DNA from: Anabaena subtropica FACHB-260
GTDB lineage: Bacteria; Cyanobacteriota; Cyanobacteriia; Cyanobacteriales; Nostocaceae
DNA: 64,000 nt
Direction: 5' to 3'
Assembly (NCBI RefSeq): GCF_014697105.1
Contig: NZ_JACJRF010000024.1
Location: forward strand, 1-64,000
Of the stretch, positions 28,644 to 38,108 are shown piece after piece. The position numbers and the translations under genes were made by a program. The notes under the pieces are model-generated. The model did no database searches. It was not told the DNA's origin and saw only the letters and a list, made by a program, of their open reading frames with translations. Position 1 is the stretch's first letter. Each line of letters opens with the position of its first letter.

Positions 28644-29005
28644 AAGTTACTTGATTCAAAAACCACTATTTGTCTACACCTCAAAAGAAGCTGGGAATCG
28701 GTTAACAACAATTTATTGTTGGCAGAAACTGCAATACCAGTATCCATCACCTTACGGATAAGATTTTAGATGTTATTGCGCCCAGCTTCAAAAAAAGCTA
28801 ATGCAGCCTTATTTTAACTGACATTTTAATATTTCTTAGCAGTAACTTGTGTTACCACTATCATTCTTGGGGGATAGGCGTATGAAGGTGTAAGGGAAAA
28901 AGATTTACCTCTAAACCCTTCATGTGTACAACCCAAATTTTTTGGGAATACTATTGACAACTACTAATATCCCTAGTTGTCAATTAACTTGAGGAATATC
29001 CAAAA
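28644..29005. other. Divergent spacer mgdA / small conserved gene
   Basis: A 360-bp promoter region between divergent genes. No open frame is longer than a few dozen codons and no clear operator is seen. AACTTGAGGAAT just before 29006 supplies the ribosome binding site for the downstream gene. Confidence 0.4.
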
Positions 29006-29380
29006 ATGTCTATTGAGCAACTCCAGCCTGCCACTCAACAACAAGCAAGCGTCTACTTGCCTTATATTCAAGGCACTAAACGTAATTCTTTGCCCCTAGC
29101 TATCAGTCTTTATCAAAAAGGCATTATAGAAGGGCAACGCAAAATAGAAGCAGGTGAAAACGTTCCCTTTGTCGCCTCTTGGAATGTTGCTACTCTACCA
29201 TCAGATTTGACCCGTTGCCGAATGCAATTTGATGGTAACGCTGAGCTAAGCTACGAAATTATGATGGCAAGTTTTGAATTTATGAGTTTTTTAATCGAAT
29301 TAATGGAAAATCACAGACGTTATAAGCTGACAGATTTCTCACAATCTTTTTACCGCAAGCTTCTGCGTATAGATGAATGA
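29006..29380 (+). CDS. Conserved small protein, possibly EbsA-like
   Basis: A 124-aa soluble protein preceded by GAGGAATATCC and starting MSIEQLQPATQQQ. Blocks such as YLPYIQGTKRNSLPLAISLYQKGIIEGQRKIEAG, CRMQFDGNAELSYEIMMASFEFMSFLIELM and FYRKLLR look highly constrained. I recall the type IV pilus biogenesis protein EbsA of cyanobacteria as a protein of this size, and this may be its orthologue. I cannot confirm that from sequence alone. It stands alone, about 490 bp before the Pta-N-like gene. Confidence 0.7.
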   Translation: MSIEQLQPATQQQASVYLPYIQGTKRNSLPLAISLYQKGIIEGQRKIEAGENVPFVASWNVATLPSDLTRCRMQFDGNAELSYEIMMASFEFMSFLIELMENHRRYKLTDFSQSFYRKLLRIDE

Positions 29381-29866
29381 ACATCTGTTGGGGTGCATGA
29401 GTGTAGGAGTGTAGATAAAGAGATACATTCTTGAAACTATGCTCTTATACTCTTATTTATTAATTTTTTCTAAAATATTCCGTCAATTTAAAAATTGACA
29501 AATATCTTTTTTAAGAAAAATTATTTGTTTGCATTTAATAATAATATAAGATTCAGAATTTATTTTTGAAATATAGTTAAAATGGGCAATAACTAACGTT
29601 TTACGTTTGTAGTAGCCATTTCTCGATCCACAGATAAACAGAATTTCAGGCACAAGCTCAGACTATGCCAACAAGAATCAAATCAGATTACTATAGGGAT
29701 AATTTTACTATTAAAATTATCCCTCATTTGCACTAATTTAATTATATAAAAGAAGTACAAGTCGAGAAATTCCTCTGTGAGAGCGCCGGAGGTTTCTGCC
29801 AGAACCAACTAAAATTAGTAAACACCTGGCTGGGTTTTACTGCCTTTTGAAATTAGGAGTGCGTGT
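29381..29866. other. AT-rich spacer, nothing defined
   Basis: 486 bp of mostly AT-rich sequence. It includes a short GC-rich stretch, GAGAGCGCCGGAGG, near 29781. No gene, strong hairpin or repeat was recognised. It presumably holds the promoter of the Pta-N-like gene. Confidence 0.35.
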
Positions 29867-30958
29867 GTGCCAAAATCTGCTAAGTATTTGCTGATTGGCT
29901 CAACTGAGACTTATAGCGGTAAGTCCGCAACTGTACTGGGATTGTCTCATCAGTTACAGCAAAAGGGATTAGACATTGCTTACGGCAAACCATTAGGCAA
30001 TAGTTTGAGTACCTCTGACGGTACTGTAGTTGAAGAAGATGTCCAGTTTATTGCTCTTAGTCTCAACCTGTCGGCAAACCGCATTACTCCCACACTACTG
30101 GCTTTAGATGAAGCCAGTATGCAGAAACGTCTGTTTGGTGAAGACAAAACTGATTATCGGCAGACTTTAGTACAGGAGTACTTGCAAGTTCCTCGCGGGG
30201 ATTTAATTGTGCTGGAAGGCCCTGGGGATCTAGCTGAAGGTTATCTATTTGATTTGTCTTTACTGCAAGTGGCAGATGTTTTAGATGCGTCTGTACTATT
30301 AGTCAGCCGATACAGCTCGCTAATTTCTGTGGAGTCTTTATTATCTGCTAAAAAACGTGTGGGCGATCGCCTAATTGGAGTTGTGATCAACGATATCCCG
30401 CCTGCACAGTTAGCAACCGTTGAGAACTTTGTCCGTCCCTATCTAGAACAGCAAGGTATCGCCGTCTTGGCGATGTTACCGAAAAATGATTTACTCCGTA
30501 GTGTCAGCGTGGGTGAATTAGTCAAACAGCTAAACGCCGAAGTTCTCTGTCGTAGCGATCGCCTAGATTTAATGGTCGAGAGTCTAGCCATTGGCGCAAT
30601 GAATGTCAATTCTGCGGTAAAGTATTTCCGCAAACGTCGCAATATGGCAGTAGTCACAGGAGGCGATCGCGTAGAAATTCAGCAAGCAGCCTTAGAAACC
30701 TCTACCCAATGTCTCATCCTCACCGGACAATTACCACCACCGCAGTTTATTCTCAGCCGTGCTGAAGAATTAGAAATCCCCATCTTGTCTGTTGACTTAG
30801 ATACCCTCACCACTGTAGAAATTGTTGACCGCACCTTCGGTCAAGTACGAGTCCACGAGCCAATTAAAGTACAGTGCATTCGTCAATTAATGGCTGACCA
30901 TTTTGACTGCGATCGCCTGTTATCTAAGCTTGGTTTAACGCCTGTCATTACTCATTAG
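29867..30958 (+). CDS. Phosphotransacetylase N-terminal-like protein (BioD/DRTGG)
   Basis: A 363-aa cytosolic protein starting with GTG 29867. The N-terminal part is a BioD-like P-loop domain (GSTETYSGKSATVLG, LIVLEGPGDLAEG). The second half contains a DRTGG-type domain (about 210-320, VGELVKQLNAEVL ... NMAVVTGGDRVEIQQAAL). This equals the regulatory N-terminal half of long Pta enzymes but lacks the PTA_PTB catalytic domain, so phosphotransacetylase activity is not expected. A regulatory or nucleotide-sensing role is likely. Confidence 0.85.
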   Translation: MPKSAKYLLIGSTETYSGKSATVLGLSHQLQQKGLDIAYGKPLGNSLSTSDGTVVEEDVQFIALSLNLSANRITPTLLALDEASMQKRLFGEDKTDYRQTLVQEYLQVPRGDLIVLEGPGDLAEGYLFDLSLLQVADVLDASVLLVSRYSSLISVESLLSAKKRVGDRLIGVVINDIPPAQLATVENFVRPYLEQQGIAVLAMLPKNDLLRSVSVGELVKQLNAEVLCRSDRLDLMVESLAIGAMNVNSAVKYFRKRRNMAVVTGGDRVEIQQAALETSTQCLILTGQLPPPQFILSRAEELEIPILSVDLDTLTTVEIVDRTFGQVRVHEPIKVQCIRQLMADHFDCDRLLSKLGLTPVITH

Positions 30959-31060
30959 TCCCCAACTCAAAAAAATTAGCAGTATATGACTCAAGTTCGC
31001 TTCGCACTTACACGCTCTTTGGTAGAATAACTTGGTTGTTTAATCTGAATACCTCCGTCT

Positions 31061-31564
31061 TTGAGCCAGTCAACAGACCTTATTAACCTCGATACGTTAG
31101 CGCAAGAATTGGCGACAATCCAACAAACAGGTTCTAAACGAATTGCCTTGTTGGGTTCTCGTCATGTGCCGATTACGCATCAAAATCTGATTGAAATGAT
31201 GACTTACGCCCTGGTTTTGTCAGGGAATCGAGTCATTACCTCTGGTGCTACAGGTACTAACTCAGCTGCCATTAAGGGAGCGATGCGTGCTGACCCCAAT
31301 TTGCTCACGGTAATTTTACCCCAAAGTTTGGAACGTCAGCCTCAGGAATCCCGCCAGCAACTAGAACAGGTGATGCACCTAGTAGAAAATCCTAGTAATG
31401 ATAACTTGTCTCTTGCTGAAGCTAGTTACTTGTGCAACAAAGAAATTGTCTCCCGATGTCAGCAGCTCATCTGCTTTGCATTTCATGACAGCCGCACTCT
31501 CCTACAAACCTGTGGTGATGCGGAAGAACAAAGAAAAGTGGTAACACTTTTCTACTTTGATTAG
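31061..31564 (+). CDS. DprA-related SLOG family protein
   Basis: A 167-aa protein beginning at TTG 31061 (MSQSTDLINLDTLAQELA); no strong ribosome binding site is visible. A Rossmann-like core (RIALLGSRHVPITHQ ... VITSGATGTNSAAIKGA ... LLTVILPQS) matches DNA recombination-mediator DprA/SLOG folds. It lacks the flanking domains of full DprA and is much shorter. Possible roles are nucleotide-ligand binding or DNA processing. A short TGACTA-type repeat spacer separates it from the MAPEG gene. Confidence 0.72.
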   Translation: MSQSTDLINLDTLAQELATIQQTGSKRIALLGSRHVPITHQNLIEMMTYALVLSGNRVITSGATGTNSAAIKGAMRADPNLLTVILPQSLERQPQESRQQLEQVMHLVENPSNDNLSLAEASYLCNKEIVSRCQQLICFAFHDSRTLLQTCGDAEEQRKVVTLFYFD

Positions 31565-31635
31565 TCAACAGTCAATAGTCAACATCTGGACTATGGACTG
31601 ATGACTAATGGCTAATGACTAACTAACCAGAAAAC

Positions 31636-32031
31636 ATGATTATTTTGTTATATTCTATTGCCGCAGCTGCGGTGTTAATTTATCTACCATTTTTGGTGGT
31701 GGGTTATGCCCGTGTGAGTGTTGGATATGATATTTCTGCTCCCCGCGCTATGTTTGATAAATTACCACCCTATGGGCAACGAGCTACATGGGCGCACCAA
31801 AATTCCTTTGAGGCGTTTATGATTTTTGCCGCAGCTGCACTAATGGCTTATGTTACTGGTGTGAATTCTCCCACAGCCGCATGGACAGCGATCGCCTTTC
31901 TGGTGGCTCGTCTGCTATACTCTATCTTCTATATTTTGAATATACCGCCTTTGCGATCGCTGATGTATGCTATCGGCTTTCTTAGTTCTGGTACTCTGAT
32001 TTTTCTGAGTATCATTCAAGCTAATGGTTGA
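31636..32031 (+). CDS. MAPEG family membrane protein
   Basis: A 131-aa protein with four predicted membrane helices. The loop RATWAHQNSFEAFMIFAAAAL is typical of the MAPEG (membrane-associated eicosanoid/glutathione metabolism) family, and LVARLLYSIFYILNIPPLRS matches its C-terminal helices. Members are often glutathione-dependent enzymes; the substrate here is unknown. A glutathione S-transferase gene lies about 1 kb downstream on the other strand. Confidence 0.87.
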   Translation: MIILLYSIAAAAVLIYLPFLVVGYARVSVGYDISAPRAMFDKLPPYGQRATWAHQNSFEAFMIFAAAALMAYVTGVNSPTAAWTAIAFLVARLLYSIFYILNIPPLRSLMYAIGFLSSGTLIFLSIIQANG

Positions 32032-32199
32032 TTGGGGAATGAGCAATTGTAGATTTTTGATTGAACAATCTAAAATTTAAAATACTCGCTGCATCCACTA
32101 CAAAGAGCGCAAATCCAAAGTTGAAGCAGGAGTGAGATTATTCTCAATCCATATCCTGTCCTTCATCTAAAATCTAAAATCGCAAATTTGACATTTTTT

Positions 32200-32691
32200 A
32201 TGGCTTCTACTTATTCCTTTGACATTGTGAGCGATTTTGATCGGCAGGAATTAGTTAACGCTGTTGATCAAGTCATCCGAGACCTAAAAAGTCGTTACGA
32301 CCTCAAAGATACTCAGACCACTGTTGAGTTGGGTGAAGAAAAAATTACTATTGGTACGGATAGCGAGTTTACCTTAGAGTCCGTTCACAACATTCTCCGG
32401 GAAAAAGCCGCCAAGCGTAATCTATCACAAAAAATCTTTGATTTTGGCAAAGTAGAATCAGCCAGTGGTAATCGCGTCCGCCAAGAAATTACCCTGAAAA
32501 AAGGTATCAGTCAAGATATCGCCAAGCAAATCTCTAAATTGATTCGGGATGAATTCAAAAAAGTCCAAGCTTCCATTCAAGGTGATGCTGTGCGAGTGTC
32601 TGCTAAAGATAAAGATGATTTGCAAACAGTCATCCAACGGTTGAAGCAAGAAGACTATCCTGTGGCGCTACAGTTTACCAATTATCGTTGA
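32200..32691 (+). CDS. YajQ family nucleotide-binding protein
   Basis: 163 aa from ATG 32200, which matches the usual length of YajQ proteins; a TTG at 32188 would add four residues. It has two ferredoxin-like halves, with hallmark segments [49 protein letters not shown] and [16 protein letters not shown]. YajQ proteins bind nucleic acid or nucleotides, and some bind cyclic di-GMP. Many GGDEF/EAL proteins exist in such genomes, including one at 49015. Confidence 0.93.
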   Translation: MASTYSFDIVSDFDRQELVNAVDQVIRDLKSRYDLKDTQTTVELGEEKITIGTDSEFTLESVHNILREKAAKRNLSQKIFDFGKVESASGNRVRQEITLKKGISQDIAKQISKLIRDEFKKVQASIQGDAVRVSAKDKDDLQTVIQRLKQEDYPVALQFTNYR

Positions 32692-32708
32692 TGTAGCAGG
32701 TGGGTGAT

Positions 32709-32742
32709 GAGTGATGAGTAATGAGTAATGAGTAATGAGTAA
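32709..32742. repeat. Heptamer tandem repeat ATGAGTA
   Basis: About five consecutive units of ATGAGTA or ATGAGTG follow the YajQ stop. Short tandem heptamers of this kind (STRR) are known from heterocystous cyanobacteria. Confidence 0.75.
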
Positions 32743-32844
32743 GAAATATTTACGTATTACTTATTTTGAGTTTTGAATTGATTCATTGCTCATTACTTTA
32801 AAGTCGTCGTAGAATGACGGGGTTTTAGATGCAATTTTTTGATG

Positions 32845-32881
32845 AAAAAGCGGGGATAATATACCTTCCCCGCTTTTTTTT
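32845..32881. terminator. Bidirectional intrinsic terminator
   Basis: AAAAAGCGGGG (32845-32855) pairs with CCCCGCTTTTT (32868-32878), followed by more T. A perfect GC-rich stem between A- and T-runs works in both directions. It lies between convergent YajQ and GST genes. Confidence 0.92.
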
Positions 32882-32889
32882 GGAATTGT

Positions 32890-33447
32890 TTAAGACCGTC
32901 CGCCAATGCTTTTTTTAAATGCTGGTCGTTCAGTTATTTGCTTGATATAGTTCACCACAGCTGGATACTCACTCAAATCTAGTTTGAGCATCATGGGAAT
33001 GTAAGCTAACATAGACCCGACCGCAACATCAGCAACACTGAATTGATTACCCAGTAAAAAAGGTTGACACTCAAAAATCTCATTTAGAGGAGTCAACAGA
33101 CGAGGCATTTCCTTTTCTCGATTGGCTTCTACAAAGATACCAGTCCCAAGGGTGGCATTAGCAAAAAGTACCCATTGAGAAAGTATTCCCCTCTCATCTG
33201 GTGATAGAGAATTTTTACCGTACTTATCTGTAAGATAGAGCAAAATTGCTCCTGATTCCCAAAGCTGAAAATCACCATCTGCGATCGCGGGTAATTTTCC
33301 AAAAGGGTTAATTTTCAAGTAATCGGCTTGGCGATGTTCTCCAGCCTGCATATCTATCAAGACAAATTCGTAAGGAACTTCTAGTTCCTCTAAGTACCAC
33401 TTGACGATTGAAGCGCGGCTAAAAGCGCCTCCATAGAGTTTCAGCAT
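32890..33447 (-). CDS. Glutathione S-transferase family protein
   Basis: A 185-aa cytosolic protein with an N-terminal thioredoxin-fold domain (MLKLYGGAFSRASIVKWYLEELEVPYE ... INPFGKLPAIADGDFQLWESGAILLYL, including cis-Pro and the ES glutathione-binding pair) and a helical C-terminal domain (FSVADVAVGSMLAYIP). Ser12 of FSRAS is a candidate catalytic residue. It is co-directional with the preceding hypothetical gene, spaced 12 bp, and probably co-transcribed with it. Confidence 0.9.
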   Translation of the reverse strand: MLKLYGGAFSRASIVKWYLEELEVPYEFVLIDMQAGEHRQADYLKINPFGKLPAIADGDFQLWESGAILLYLTDKYGKNSLSPDERGILSQWVLFANATLGTGIFVEANREKEMPRLLTPLNEIFECQPFLLGNQFSVADVAVGSMLAYIPMMLKLDLSEYPAVVNYIKQITERPAFKKSIGGRS

Positions 33448-33459
33448 AATTACCTGGGA

Positions 33460-33924
33460 TTAAAGTACTTTGTGAGTATGAGAATGCTGTTTCACATTAT
33501 CGTCTTTTGTCACTACTCTATTAGCATTTAATACCCGCTTGCGGTCAAGAGAATATTTAAAATCTGTATAGGTTGTACCTAGAGGAATCAAAGATTTTGC
33601 ACTTTCACGACGTTTGTATGTACGGGCTGCTGCAAATACTCGTTGTGTAAATTCATCTGCGAACTGAGCCGTATCTGGAAAGCCTGCTGGTAAAATTGGC
33701 TCATCTCCGTTCACCACTGAACCCAAGTTAGTTGCACAAGCCAACTTATATGAGGTAGGAATACCTTTCAAAATCGCTTCCAAAGAAGCGGAGGGAATCG
33801 GTTCAATTACATCGACTTGATGAACTTCTCCATCTTCCTTGATGAAGCAAGTCGCTAGACCGATGACAATATAATCATCAGCATTGAGGTCGGCTGCGTT
33901 TTGTTCAGAAATTGTAGTTGTCAT
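33460..33924 (-). CDS. Conserved hypothetical protein upstream of GST
   Basis: A 154-aa soluble protein without a recognised domain. Blocks such as DDYIVIGLATCFIKEDGEVHQVDVIEPIPSASLEAI and FADEFTQRVFAAARTYKRRESA appear structured; the end is His-rich (KQHSHTHKVL). It starts at ATG 33924. Upstream, GGGGAGAAA (33969-33977) pairs with TTTCTCCCC (33990-33998), a possible leader hairpin. The GST gene follows after 12 bp, suggesting a shared redox or detoxification role, which is only inference. Confidence 0.7.
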   Translation of the reverse strand: MTTTISEQNAADLNADDYIVIGLATCFIKEDGEVHQVDVIEPIPSASLEAILKGIPTSYKLACATNLGSVVNGDEPILPAGFPDTAQFADEFTQRVFAAARTYKRRESAKSLIPLGTTYTDFKYSLDRKRVLNANRVVTKDDNVKQHSHTHKVL

Positions 33925-34235
33925 AGGGAGTGGGGCGTCGGGAAAATGGGGAGTGGGAATTGGGGAGTGGGGAGAAATCTTTGTGTAAGTTTCTCCCCCT
34001 TGCTCCCTTGCCTCTTCCCTGGCATTTTACCGAATTTGTCACTCTTACTACTTGAATAGTCTTAGAGATTAATATTTCTTGTTTCAGGAATTTACCCTGG
34101 GGATGACGTATCTATTACTAGATTGGAGCGTAAATAGTCTGTATCAGGTGTGCTTGTCTTCAAAAGAATTTCTGAAGAAGCTACCGCAACGACTATCAAT
34201 TGATTTCCCAGACCAAGCAGCTAAGGCAGAAAAAC

Positions 34236-34949
34236 ATGAACAGTCACCCATTTTTAGCCTCTGGCGATCAGCAAAATAATTGTCACCAATTTATTGCTAA
34301 GACTAAACTTGACCCTCAAGAACATAGTGATAATGGTGACGATGAATTGGGGTTAGGTGACAGCTACTTACGGTCTTGTGCCTTAAGATCAGCACAACAG
34401 GGAAATTATACGGCAGCGATCGCTCTACTTAACCAATTGATTAATCGCCACCCCTACAACGCGGTCGATTACAGCAACCGGGGGTTGATTTATTTTCAAA
34501 GTGGTCATATCCAACAAGCACTACAAGACTACAACACGGCATTGCAGTTAGATCCTCATTTGGCTAGTGCTTACAATAATCGCGCCAATTATTACGCAGC
34601 CTCTGGAGAATTAGCAGCCGCACTAGCTGACTATGATCGCGCTATTGATTTGAATCCTCGTCATGTGCGAGCATGGATTAACCGAGGCATTACTCTCCGC
34701 GATTTGGGCGAATATGACCAAGCAATTGAGAATTTTGATATTGCTTTAGTTTTCGGTCAGTTAGAGGGTCATATCTGGGCTGAACGTGGCAGAACTTACC
34801 ATATTTGGGGTGATTGGAATTGTGCGATCGCTGACTATCGTCGCGCGGTGACTCAATTACCTGCATTGCATGGTCAAAGAGATGTTCCTGGCTATCGTTT
34901 GCGTTTACAGCTAGAAATTTGGTTAAATGAATTGCTACCCTCGATGTAA
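34236..34949 (+). CDS. TPR repeat protein
   Basis: A 237-aa protein. ATG 34236 follows AAGG with suitable spacing; an upstream in-frame TTG at 34200 is less likely. At least four TPRs are seen, for example AVDYSNRGLIYFQSGHIQQALQDYNTALQLDP, ASAYNNRANYYAASGELAAALADYDRAIDLNP and VRAWINRGITLRDLGEYDQAIENFD. There is no signal peptide or membrane helix, so it is presumably a cytosolic protein-protein adaptor. Neighbours do not reveal its partner. Confidence 0.85.
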   Translation: MNSHPFLASGDQQNNCHQFIAKTKLDPQEHSDNGDDELGLGDSYLRSCALRSAQQGNYTAAIALLNQLINRHPYNAVDYSNRGLIYFQSGHIQQALQDYNTALQLDPHLASAYNNRANYYAASGELAAALADYDRAIDLNPRHVRAWINRGITLRDLGEYDQAIENFDIALVFGQLEGHIWAERGRTYHIWGDWNCAIADYRRAVTQLPALHGQRDVPGYRLRLQLEIWLNELLPSM

Positions 34950-35237
34950 TTCGTAATTTGTTTGTTTTTGGTTCGCCTAGTGTTGTACAGGAGTAGCTTT
35001 TAAACTATCTGTTGCAATTACTGGTATTCAAAATTAACAATTTAAAAATAAGGAATAATTTTGAATTTGAGTTCGTTAAAGTGATGTGGCTAACGGCTAA
35101 AAGATCATAGCTAAAAAAATCAGACCAAACTAGCTATTAACTATTAGCTGTTAGCACTCTGCACCAAAACCCTGTATTTATAAGCCACTGCATCTATAAA
35201 TAATATATATTATCCCCACTCCAAGGCAATATTTTCC

Positions 35238-35651
35238 TTAGGGTAAGGGTGTTGAAGCTTCCACGTCTGGGCGCTCTTCATTCGTCAATACAATGGGGAT
35301 TTGATTAGGAGAGAATCGGTATCCTTGCTGTTGTCTGATACTATTAGCTTGACGTGGATCAAGATTATGGCTCAATTGAGCTTGTAAATCACTGACGCGT
35401 CTTTCCATTTGTTTGACTTCAACATTAACTTCGCGCAATTTACTTTGCTGTGACCAGTGATGAGGTAAAAGTTGCATCAAAGCAGCTGCGGCGGCTGATG
35501 TAATTGCAATATTAACTGCTATCTTGGCTGTAGTTTCTACTGCCATTAGCCGATAAGAACGTTGGCGTAGATGCCTTTTTGGGCGAGGAACAGCCCGATG
35601 TTGTGGTGTGGTGGGTTGTTGCGGAAATTGGGAAGGTTGAAAAGCGTTCAT
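35238..35651 (-). CDS. Bitopic coiled-coil hypothetical protein
   Basis: A 137-aa protein. The basic, Pro/Gln-rich N-terminus (about 1-35) precedes one membrane helix (about 43-63, AKIAVNIAITSAAAAALMQLL). A coiled coil (LREVNVEVKQMERRVSDLQAQL) and a short extended tail follow. The topology recalls FtsL/DivIC-type division proteins, but no family signature is seen and division function is speculation. Confidence 0.65.
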   Translation of the reverse strand: MNAFQPSQFPQQPTTPQHRAVPRPKRHLRQRSYRLMAVETTAKIAVNIAITSAAAAALMQLLPHHWSQQSKLREVNVEVKQMERRVSDLQAQLSHNLDPRQANSIRQQQGYRFSPNQIPIVLTNEERPDVEASTPLP

Positions 35652-36216
35652 GATGCTCTAGAGAAAATTTCCTGATTGACCTGATTGAACAGCCGAAGTG
35701 TCAAGAGCCTACTAGGAGTGATGACGGCTGAGATTAGCTGACATATTACTTCATTTTTTCCAAATTGCTACACGTGTGCTGTTTGTCAAAAGAACACAAA
35801 AGACACGTAGGTAACTGGTTGGCACAACTTTAGGGGATTCAGCCACCAGTATTTGGAAACTGCGCCTTGTCTGCCAGGATTATTATTCTTTTAAGGGTTA
35901 ATGTCAATTCCGAATTGCATTCTCACTTGTGAAGTCCAAGTTACTGTATGATTGTTAGTTTTGTATGTGTTGATTTTTAGAAAAATTAAACTACTCTAAA
36001 GTATCAATCAAAACTTGCATTTGTCAATTTCATTTTTTTAATATCTGCCAATTTTTCGATACTTTTAACCGTTAATGAGTTTTTTAGGTGATATTTTGGC
36101 TGATTAGCAGTATATGGCTTGAGTCATTATTTAAGTATATATACATAAACTTATACTATAAAAGATTACGATTTTGTATCAATAACCAACTGTATAAATG
36201 ACTATCTAACAAACAA
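35652..36216. other. AT-rich spacer upstream of psaM terminator
   Basis: 565 bp without a credible open frame. It contains several T-rich tracts and the sequence around 35760-35820. No repeat, RNA or promoter could be assigned. Confidence 0.35.
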
Positions 36217-36340
36217 AACACAACAATCCAGATATTTTGGATTGTTGTGTTTAGGAGTATGAAGCTTGACACAGCATCAAGTCCATCTGATAACTGAATC
36301 ATGAGAAATTCTCATGATCAGCATTCAAGCAGACTTGATG
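36217..36340 (-). terminator. psaM 3' hairpins
   Basis: Two structures lie downstream of psaM on the minus strand. The nearer has outer arms CATCAAGTC (36275-36283) and GACTTGATG (36332-36340) enclosing a perfect palindrome ATCATGAGAA-A-TTCTCATGAT (36298-36318). The farther is a perfect 14-bp stem, 36217-36230 with 36238-36251, followed on the minus strand by TTTGTTTGTT. The latter looks like the intrinsic terminator. The former may protect the short mRNA. Confidence 0.7.
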
Positions 36341-36350
36341 TTGGGCTTCA

Positions 36351-36446
36351 TTACTTGTAAAGTTCTGTTGCCAAACGCCAAGCTAGAATACCTGGAATCA
36401 GGGCTACAACTAGAGCGATGTACACTTGAGTATCTGAGATGGGCAT
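36351..36446 (-). CDS. psaM: Photosystem I reaction centre subunit XII (PsaM)
   Basis: A 31-aa single-helix protein on the minus strand, too short for usual ORF cut-offs. It starts [16 protein letters not shown] and ends LATELYK, the characteristic PsaM ends (SDTQ near the N-terminus, STELYK/ATELYK at the C-terminus). A perfect AGGAGG lies 7-8 bases before the ATG at 36446. PsaM is an integral thylakoid subunit near PsaB that helps stabilise PSI and its trimers. Strong hairpins follow the stop. The gene is monocistronic and divergent from the sugar kinase gene. Confidence 0.95.
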   Translation of the reverse strand: MPISDTQVYIALVVALIPGILAWRLATELYK

Positions 36447-36603
36447 GATTGAAAACCTCCTAAACTCAAATCGATGTTGAATAGTTCGTTTACTACTTTT
36501 CCTTGTTTTCCCAGGATTTTGGAACATCTTGTTACAAGATGCAACAAAAGCACTTCTTAGTCAGTAGTCTTGGTTATTTTTCATTAAAAAAATTTATAAA
36601 AAT

Positions 36604-37857
36604 ATGGGTTGTTATCTGGGAATCGACTTTGGTACGTCTGGCGCTAGGGCAGTGGTAATCGATGAGTCAGCCCAAATCCAGACACAAGTGCGGTATCCTT
36701 GGCTTTGGGCTGATTCCTTAGTGTCTAGTTGGCAGAAGGCTTTGTTGACTCTGTTAGGGCAAATCCCTGAAGAGTTGCGGCGAGATATGAAAGCGATCGC
36801 CATCAACGGCACTTCCTCTACTGTTTTATTATGCGATGCGATTGGCAACCCTGTAGATACCCCACTACTTTACAACGATGCACGGGGATCATTGGTACTG
36901 GAGGAGTTGAAAAATATCGCACCAGCAAATCACACCGTTATAAGTGCTACCTCCAGCTTGGCTAAACTGCTGTGGATGATGCAATTACCATCTTTTGGTG
37001 AGGCGAGATATTTCTTGCATCAAGCCGACTGGTTAAGTTTCTTACTGCATGGACGGTTGGGAATTAGCGACTACCACAATGCTTTAAAGCTGGGGTATGA
37101 CGTAGAAAAGTTGAAATATCCGGAATGGTTAGAAAGTCTGCAAATACCGATTCAGCTACCCAAAGTAGTACCCCCTGGGACTCCAATTGGGGAATTGCGT
37201 CCCGAAATTTCCCAACAGTTTTTATTACCTCAAGATTGCTTGGTACGTGCTGGGACAACAGATAGCATTGCGGCGTTTTTAGCGAGTGGTGCGAAATCTC
37301 CAGGAGAAGCTGTGACTTCCTTGGGTTCAACGCTAGTACTCAAACTGTTGAGTCATACCCGTGTAGAAGATGCGCGATATGGAATTTACAGCCATCGCCT
37401 TGGTGATTTGTGGTTGACTGGCGGTGCGTCGAATACTGGGGGTGCAGTATTACAAGAATTTTTTACTGATGCTGAGTTAGAAAACTTGAGTCATGAGATT
37501 GATCCGACAAAAGCCAGTGAGTTAGATTATTATCCCTTGTTGAGAGTTGGCGATCGCTTCCCTATCAATGATCCCAATTTATCCCCACGCCTCACACCAC
37601 GCCCAGATAATCCAGTCGAGTTTTTGCATGGCTTGTTAGAAAGTATCGCCCGCATAGAAACCCAAGGATATGAATTATTACAAAAATTAGGTGCAGATAG
37701 CTTAGATCAGGTTTATACAGCAGGTGGTGGGGCAAAAAATCCCACTTGGACTGCAATTCGTCAAAGACATTTAAAAGTATCTGTAGTTTCGTCTGTGAAT
37801 ACGGAAGCAGCTTATGGTACAGCGTTGCTAGCGATGAAAGGAGTGGATATTTCTTAA
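36604..37857 (+). CDS. FGGY-family sugar kinase, likely D-ribulokinase
   Basis: A 417-aa kinase with the actin-like ATPase fold. Phosphate-1 motif GIDFGTSGARAVV is at residues 5-17, with INGTSST, the catalytic-base region AGTTDSIAAFLASGA, TSLGSTLVLKLL, and an adenosine motif AGGGAKNPTWTAIRQ near 375. Its length and motifs match the short cyanobacterial/plant-chloroplast sugar kinases (SePSK, AtXK-1), reported to act on D-ribulose. Start ATG 36604; GTT codons follow immediately. A psaM promoter region lies between the divergent genes. Confidence 0.87.
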   Translation: MGCYLGIDFGTSGARAVVIDESAQIQTQVRYPWLWADSLVSSWQKALLTLLGQIPEELRRDMKAIAINGTSSTVLLCDAIGNPVDTPLLYNDARGSLVLEELKNIAPANHTVISATSSLAKLLWMMQLPSFGEARYFLHQADWLSFLLHGRLGISDYHNALKLGYDVEKLKYPEWLESLQIPIQLPKVVPPGTPIGELRPEISQQFLLPQDCLVRAGTTDSIAAFLASGAKSPGEAVTSLGSTLVLKLLSHTRVEDARYGIYSHRLGDLWLTGGASNTGGAVLQEFFTDAELENLSHEIDPTKASELDYYPLLRVGDRFPINDPNLSPRLTPRPDNPVEFLHGLLESIARIETQGYELLQKLGADSLDQVYTAGGGAKNPTWTAIRQRHLKVSVVSSVNTEAAYGTALLAMKGVDIS

Positions 37858-37954
37858 AAAGTTCTATTTCCTAAACTGGAGCGGAGCATCGTTGAAAGCA
37901 AGCTACAAATTTTTTGCTGATGGACTTCCAGATAAAAAAATATCCAATTAGGTT

Positions 37955-38013
37955 GGGTGCGTCAGTGCAAGAAAACCTAGCTGTACCAAGAAATTATTCA
38001 TACTGACGCACCC
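37955..38013. repeat. Inverted repeat GGGTGCGTCAGT
   Basis: GGGTGCGTCAGT (37955-37966) and ACTGACGCACCC (38002-38013) are perfect 12-bp arms, extended by outer GGTT and AACC. It resembles a small dispersed fold-back repeat. It may also terminate the sugar kinase transcript. Confidence 0.75.
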
Positions 38014-38108
38014 TACTAACCGTCAATTTGGAATAATTTGTTTTTTGTGTTCCCTGAGTCTCTGCGTCAGTAAATCACGCTATCATTCAGCAACGCCAAT
38101 TTTCCTTT

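Noticed and set aside
34079-34279. 66-aa ORF before the TPR gene
   Set aside because: No convincing ribosome binding site, overlaps the TPR gene start in another frame, and no family features.
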